Source of the DNA: Massilia alkalitolerans DSM 17462
Lineage (GTDB): Bacteria > Pseudomonadota > Gammaproteobacteria > Burkholderiales > Burkholderiaceae_D
DNA length: 64,000 nucleotides
Direction: 5' to 3'
Assembly: GCF_000427785.1 (NCBI RefSeq)
Contig: NZ_ATYR01000002.1
Coordinates: 222,882 to 286,881, forward strand
Below the pieces are notes generated by a model. It was not told the DNA's origin, did not search any database, and saw only the letters and a program-made list of their open reading frames with translations. Shown one piece after another: positions 60,241 through 64,000 of this stretch. The translations under genes and the position numbers were made by a program. Each line of letters opens with the position of its first letter. The stretch's first letter is position 1.

Positions 60241-62109
60241 CTAGTCCCGAGTTGCCGCGCGGGCGGGCACGTGCACCGGCGCCTGCACGACCGGCGACAT
60301 GCCATATCCAAGATAGAAGCTCGGGTGCGGCGGCTGGTTGTAGCCCATGTTCTGACCGGCCACTTGGGCACGATATTGGGGGTCGTGCATCAGGGTCGGC
60401 ATGCGTACATCGGTCGGATCAGTCGTGCTGAAGATCATCAGCGCGTCGTGATTCAGGCTGCGCCAGACGATCTCTTCGCGCCAGTCCCCGTACAGGTCGG
60501 CCGAGACGACCGGGGTGGCCTTGGTGCCATTGATGCCATAAGCGCCATACGTCGCGCCGGTCAATAGCCGGTCAAGCGCATTCCTGGCTGGGCTCCATTT
60601 TTCAACCTTGTCAGCATCGAGGGATTCGCGCAGAAGATCGCCATCCCACCACACGCCGAAATTCACTCGCTGCGGCCTGATGGCCGAGATCTGCATGCCG
60701 GTTGCGCTGCGCAGGCCCCCTGCGGTGGCCCAGCATTCAGCCCCGGCGTGAGAAGGATCGACATCCATGCAAGTGCCGCGCCCGACGTCCTTGCCCATGC
60801 CATCCACGCTCCAAAAGATGGCACCGGTAGCGGCATCGTGCATCTCGGCTCCCTTGTTGCCGTAACATGCGGGCGTTTCGTGCACCATATACACCTGTTG
60901 CCCCCGCCGGCCTGGATCGAACCTGCCGACGTGAAGTGCGTCGCCGTGGCACAGGCCTGTGCTGTACATCAGGGTGCCGTCGCTGGCGATCGTGGCAGCC
61001 CCGTACACGATGTCGTCTTTCCCGTCGTTGTCCACGTCGGCGACGGCAAACGAGTGTGCGCCCTGGTGTTCGGCCGCCTTGCCGGCGACCTGCGTGTCGA
61101 ATACCCAGCGCCGGGTCAGGCGGCCTTCGCGCCAGTCCCAGGCTGCAATGACGGCGCGTGTGTAGTAGCCGCGCGAAAATACGGCGCTGGGGCGGTGTCC
61201 ATCAAGGTTGGCCACGCCAGCCAGGAAGCGATCGACCCGGTTTCCATAGCTGTCGCCCCAGGAAGAAACATCCCCGCGCACGGGAATGAAGTCCACGCTC
61301 TGCATCGCCGCGCCGGTAAGGCCATCGAAAACCGTCAGGTATTCCGGCCCGGCCAGGATGCGGCCGTCTGCGTTGCGATGGTCAGCCGTCTCCGAGCCGA
61401 TGACCCGGCCCAGGCCATCCCGGGTTCCATCGGCTGTGCGCATCATGACCTCGCCGCGCCCGTCGCCATCCAGGTCGTAGGCGACGAACGGGACGTAGTG
61501 GGAGTTGGAACGGATGTTCTTGCCCAGATCGATGCGCCAGAGACGCGTCCCGTCGAGCCGATAGGCATCGAGGTAGGTATTCCCGGTGTAGCCTGACTGC
61601 GAGGGATCCTTCCAGTTGGTCGGCTGCCAGCGGAACACGATTTCGTAGCTGCCATCGCCATCCAGGTCTACTGGTGCGCCGTCGCCGACTTCATACGTGA
61701 ATTCCAAGCCTGCCGATGTGGTGCCGCCTTCAGGCTTCTGCAGCGGTATGAGCTTCCACTGGACGGCTGCCGGCGATATCCCGCCTTCTGCTTTTTGCTC
61801 GCGTCCATTGACGACAGCGCGCACGTAGTAACGGTCCTGGCCCGTGCCTGTGCTATCGGTGAAGTTGGTCACATCGAGGGGCGCGGCATTGAGCTTTTTG
61901 TTGTTACGGTAGACATTGAATCTAGTGCCAGCCGGATCCGTGGCCAGCGCGCGCCATCCGATAAACTGCGCTCCGGCCGGGGTTTTCATCGCAACGGCGC
62001 CGCGGTCCAGGCGTTCGATCTGTTTTCCGACCAGGGGGGCCGGCTGCGATGCGTTCGTGCCGGACGCCACCAGCACGCACGCTCCCAGTGCGTATCGAAT
62101 GAACTGCAT
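60241..62109 (-). CDS. Rhamnogalacturonan lyase, PL11 (YesW-like)
   Basis: A 622-aa exported lyase. A signal peptide spans residues 1-20. The protein is an eight-bladed beta-propeller typical of PL11, with Ca-binding Asp-rich loops (DLDGDGSYEIVFRWQPTNWK, DLDGDGRGEVMMRTADGT, DVDNDGKDDIVYGAA). It cleaves rhamnosyl-galacturonosyl bonds in RG-I by beta-elimination. AAGGAAA lies before the ATG at 62109; the longer frame upstream adds ten residues without a better site. It is the upstream-most lyase of the leftward block and is followed by the PEP-CTERM gene. Confidence 0.88.
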   Translation of the reverse strand: MQFIRYALGACVLVASGTNASQPAPLVGKQIERLDRGAVAMKTPAGAQFIGWRALATDPAGTRFNVYRNNKKLNAAPLDVTNFTDSTGTGQDRYYVRAVVNGREQKAEGGISPAAVQWKLIPLQKPEGGTTSAGLEFTYEVGDGAPVDLDGDGSYEIVFRWQPTNWKDPSQSGYTGNTYLDAYRLDGTRLWRIDLGKNIRSNSHYVPFVAYDLDGDGRGEVMMRTADGTRDGLGRVIGSETADHRNADGRILAGPEYLTVFDGLTGAAMQSVDFIPVRGDVSSWGDSYGNRVDRFLAGVANLDGHRPSAVFSRGYYTRAVIAAWDWREGRLTRRWVFDTQVAGKAAEHQGAHSFAVADVDNDGKDDIVYGAATIASDGTLMYSTGLCHGDALHVGRFDPGRRGQQVYMVHETPACYGNKGAEMHDAATGAIFWSVDGMGKDVGRGTCMDVDPSHAGAECWATAGGLRSATGMQISAIRPQRVNFGVWWDGDLLRESLDADKVEKWSPARNALDRLLTGATYGAYGINGTKATPVVSADLYGDWREEIVWRSLNHDALMIFSTTDPTDVRMPTLMHDPQYRAQVAGQNMGYNQPPHPSFYLGYGMSPVVQAPVHVPARAATRD

Positions 62110-62135
62110 GATTTCCTTCGAGGCGAGTGTGTCGT

Positions 62136-62543
62136 TCAATCCACTCGTTCGGCAATCGTCAAGGAGCCGGCACTGCGACCTTCATTGAACAGCGACAGCT
62201 GAAATCCGGAGTTTCGTCCACTCAACTCCTCGAAGATCCAGCGCCGGCCGCGCCATCCGAGTGACCAGCCGGATGGAGTAGCGGCTACTTCCCTCTGCCC
62301 TACCCGGTCGTATTTGCAGACCAGCTTGAGATACTCGATCACGAACGGCACACGATAGACATCGAAAATGCTCCGCAAGTGCCGCTCATTGAAAGCCCGA
62401 TGTCCGGTAGTAATGAACCAGTGCGGGCAAGGCACCTCGTCGAGGTATGACGTCAAGTGGGTCCCGCATAATGCACAGTGGCGACCTATCGGCTCACCAG
62501 AGAGCGAATTGATCAGCTCATTTCTTAGAGAGGGTGGAAACAT
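62136..62543 (-). CDS. Hypothetical protein with a CxxC and Cys-His motif
   Basis: A 135-aa soluble protein with CALCGTHL near residue 23 and CPHWFITTGH near 39, a possible zinc site. A segment HLRSIFDVYRVPFVIEYLKL is amphipathic. I recognise no family. Its start at 62543 has no clear ribosome site (possible GGGTGG). It is 26 bp upstream of the PL11 gene on the same strand and may be the first gene of that transcript. It could also be a spurious frame, but the codon use is more ordinary than that of the upstream sequence. Confidence 0.45.
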   Translation of the reverse strand: MFPPSLRNELINSLSGEPIGRHCALCGTHLTSYLDEVPCPHWFITTGHRAFNERHLRSIFDVYRVPFVIEYLKLVCKYDRVGQREVAATPSGWSLGWRGRRWIFEELSGRNSGFQLSLFNEGRSAGSLTIAERVD

Positions 62544-63048
62544 TGAAAGCTCCAGCGTTAATAATTATCTAAGTACATGAACCGGATAGATCCGATCGGC
62601 GACTAAATCCTGTGTTGCCCGCTTTTGGCTTGACGAATTTAGCAAAGCAATTATGCGATCAAGACGCGCTGGAAACCCCTGGAATTTTGTAGTTTTTAAA
62701 GTCCGTTTATGTAGAAGTTTTTCATCGATACATGCAGCGAAATATTTAAAAATGATTTGACATATTGTGAAATATTCGAGGGTGGTACAGCCGGCGTGCA
62801 CCATTCGGTGCGGACTGTTCGACAGAACAATCTTTATGTCGAAGTGTGTCGGGATGAGGAAAAATGAAATAAATCCGCCGTAGCACGCATTAAATGCGGA
62901 TGCTAGACTTTTAGATCCTTGGTGATGCGGTAACCGCACTCCCGCGACCTTCGGCGAACTACATTGCAACTGGTTTTACTGGATTCGGCCCAGAGCAAGC
63001 GCTGTCCGAGGTTCCGCATCATCGCATCGCGCTATTCATCCGGGAGCC
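62544..63048. other. AT-rich divergent promoter region
   Basis: About 505 bp, markedly AT-rich (for example 62690-62780) compared with the flanks. It must contain promoters for the leftward PL11 unit and the rightward GH2 gene. I saw no clear palindrome. A leftward 134-codon open frame at 62565-62969 has no ribosome site or family match and is not annotated. Confidence 0.45.
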
Positions 63049-64000
63049 GTGTTGAACCGATTTCTGCTTTCCTTCGCGCTATTGGTGCTTGCCCCGGCCT
63101 GTGTCCCGGCCCAAGCACAGCGTGCGGTATATAACTTCAACCCTGGCTGGAAGCTGACCGTGGGCGATCCCGAGAGCGCATCCGCTCCCGGCTTCGACGA
63201 CGCGTCCTGGAAGGCCGTTACCCTTCCGCGCGCCTGGAACGAGGATGACGCATTCTCCCGTGACATCGTCGACCATGCGACCGGGATCGCGTGGTATCGC
63301 AAGCGTTTCACGCTGCCGGGATCGCCTGTCGGTCAGAAGGTATTCATCGAATTCGAAGGAGCACGCCAGGCAGCGGAGGTGTATGTCAACGGCACGGCGG
63401 TCGGCCTGCACGAGAACGGCGTCACCGCATTCGGCTTCGATCTCACGCCGCATCTTCATCGCGGAGAGAACGTGATAGCGGTTCGCACCGATAACCGCTG
63501 GGACTACAAGGAAAAATCCACCGGCAGCCGTTATCAGTGGGCCGACAAGAACTTCAATGCGAACTACGGCGGCCTGCCGAAGAATGTACGCCTGCATGTC
63601 ACGGACAAGCTGTACCAGACCCTCCCCCTGTACAGCAACCTTGCCACCACGGGCGTCTATGTGTATGCGCGCGAGTTCGATCTGGCTGGCCGCCGCGCGA
63701 CGGTGCACGCCGAATCCGAAGTGCGCAATGAGTACCTCGAGCCACGCACATTCAGCTATGAAGTCACCGTCAAGGACAAGGATGGGCGTCGGGTGGCGAG
63801 TTTCGGCACGCCCGGTCAGACCATTGGACCAGGCGAGACCCGCGTGGTCAGGGCCAGCGCCCGCATCTCCAGGCTCAACTTCTGGAGCTGGGGCTATGGT
63901 TACCTGTACGACGTCGTCACCACACTGAAGATCGATGGCAAGCCTGTCGACAGCGTCGTCACGCGTACCGGATTCAGGCAGACCGCGTTTGTGGGCGGCG
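63049..64000 (+). CDS. GH2 family glycoside hydrolase, cut by window end
   Basis: The first 317 residues of a second GH2 protein. A signal peptide covers about residues 1-24 (ALLVLAPACVPAQA). The jelly-roll domain has DASWKAVTLPRAWNEDDAF, WYRKRFTLPG, FIEFEGARQAAEVYVNGTAVG and HENGVTAFGFDLTPHLHRG. An Ig-like domain follows. The catalytic barrel lies beyond the window, so the substrate class is uncertain, but this N-terminus is of the beta-galactosidase/DUF4982-containing group that often sits in pectin loci. It starts with GTG at 63049 after GGGAG; the sequence continues without a stop. Confidence 0.82.
   Translation, partial: MLNRFLLSFALLVLAPACVPAQAQRAVYNFNPGWKLTVGDPESASAPGFDDASWKAVTLPRAWNEDDAFSRDIVDHATGIAWYRKRFTLPGSPVGQKVFIEFEGARQAAEVYVNGTAVGLHENGVTAFGFDLTPHLHRGENVIAVRTDNRWDYKEKSTGSRYQWADKNFNANYGGLPKNVRLHVTDKLYQTLPLYSNLATTGVYVYAREFDLAGRRATVHAESEVRNEYLEPRTFSYEVTVKDKDGRRVASFGTPGQTIGPGETRVVRASARISRLNFWSWGYGYLYDVVTTLKIDGKPVDSVVTRTGFRQTAFVGG

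Noticed and set aside
62565-62969. 134-codon leftward open frame in the AT-rich divergent promoter region
   Set aside because: No ribosome site, no family resemblance, and composition unlike the genes around it.

Overview
The window looks like chromosome from a high-GC betaproteobacterium, most likely Oxalobacteraceae (Massilia/Telluria/Pseudoduganella type). This rests on the very GC-rich coding bias, betaproteobacterial families (DUF2863, DUF3606, a queE-queD-tadA cluster, a PEP-CTERM protein, an Oar-like TonB receptor) and general gene style. It is an inference from gene content; no rRNA or other taxonomic marker is present.

Layout. 1-17 kb: membrane, stress and signalling genes. These are the N-terminal part of a Cache-type sensor, an SDR oxidoreductase, two MscS channels, a thioredoxin-MFS pair, a DUF481 outer membrane protein, a purine permease, a DUF2863 protein, a glycosyltransferase, a KGG-type stress protein, a hybrid histidine kinase, a PhyH-like dioxygenase, and a small operon of one HTH protein with two DUF5985-like membrane proteins. 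17-24 kb: a secreted DNA/RNA endonuclease, then a run of stress proteins. One is a YsnF/AvaK (DUF2382) protein; three are tandem paralogues sharing an N-terminal YflT-like domain and a C-terminal repeat of about 80-95 residues present 1, 4 and 2 times. 24-29 kb: M16 peptidase, PAS-GGDEF diguanylate cyclase and NarX-type kinase.

29-43 kb: housekeeping metabolism. queE, queD and tadA (tRNA wobble-base modification) are followed by two hydrolases, the ABC-F protein YbiT and an unusually dense NAD neighbourhood: nadA and nadC on one strand, a sirtuin and nadB on the other, and pnuC nearby. A REP-like inverted doublet lies between nadC and the sirtuin operon. 43-46.5 kb: a DUF411 copper-type protein, an orphan tyrosine recombinase whose promoter is overlapped by a near-consensus LexA box, a small hypothetical protein and a PP2C-like phosphatase.

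46.9-64 kb: a 1019-aa Oar-like TonB-dependent receptor, then about 1.2 kb of decayed DNA (an Mrr-type nuclease remnant and three 19-bp repeats), then a rhamnogalacturonan (pectin RG-I) degradation locus. That locus has a Tat-exported YetA-like PL26 exolyase, a LacZ-type GH2, an EnvZ/OmpR-type two-component system, a PEP-CTERM protein, a PL11 rhamnogalacturonan lyase, an unknown CxxC protein and a second GH2 cut by the window end. The lyases would cleave the RG-I backbone and the GH2 enzymes would remove galactosyl side chains; the two-component pair is the obvious candidate regulator.

The most novel-looking items are the repeat-bearing stress-protein array (18.8-23.8 kb) and the SOS-box-controlled orphan recombinase (43.85-45.06 kb). 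No rRNA, tRNA, CRISPR array or intact insertion sequence was recognised.
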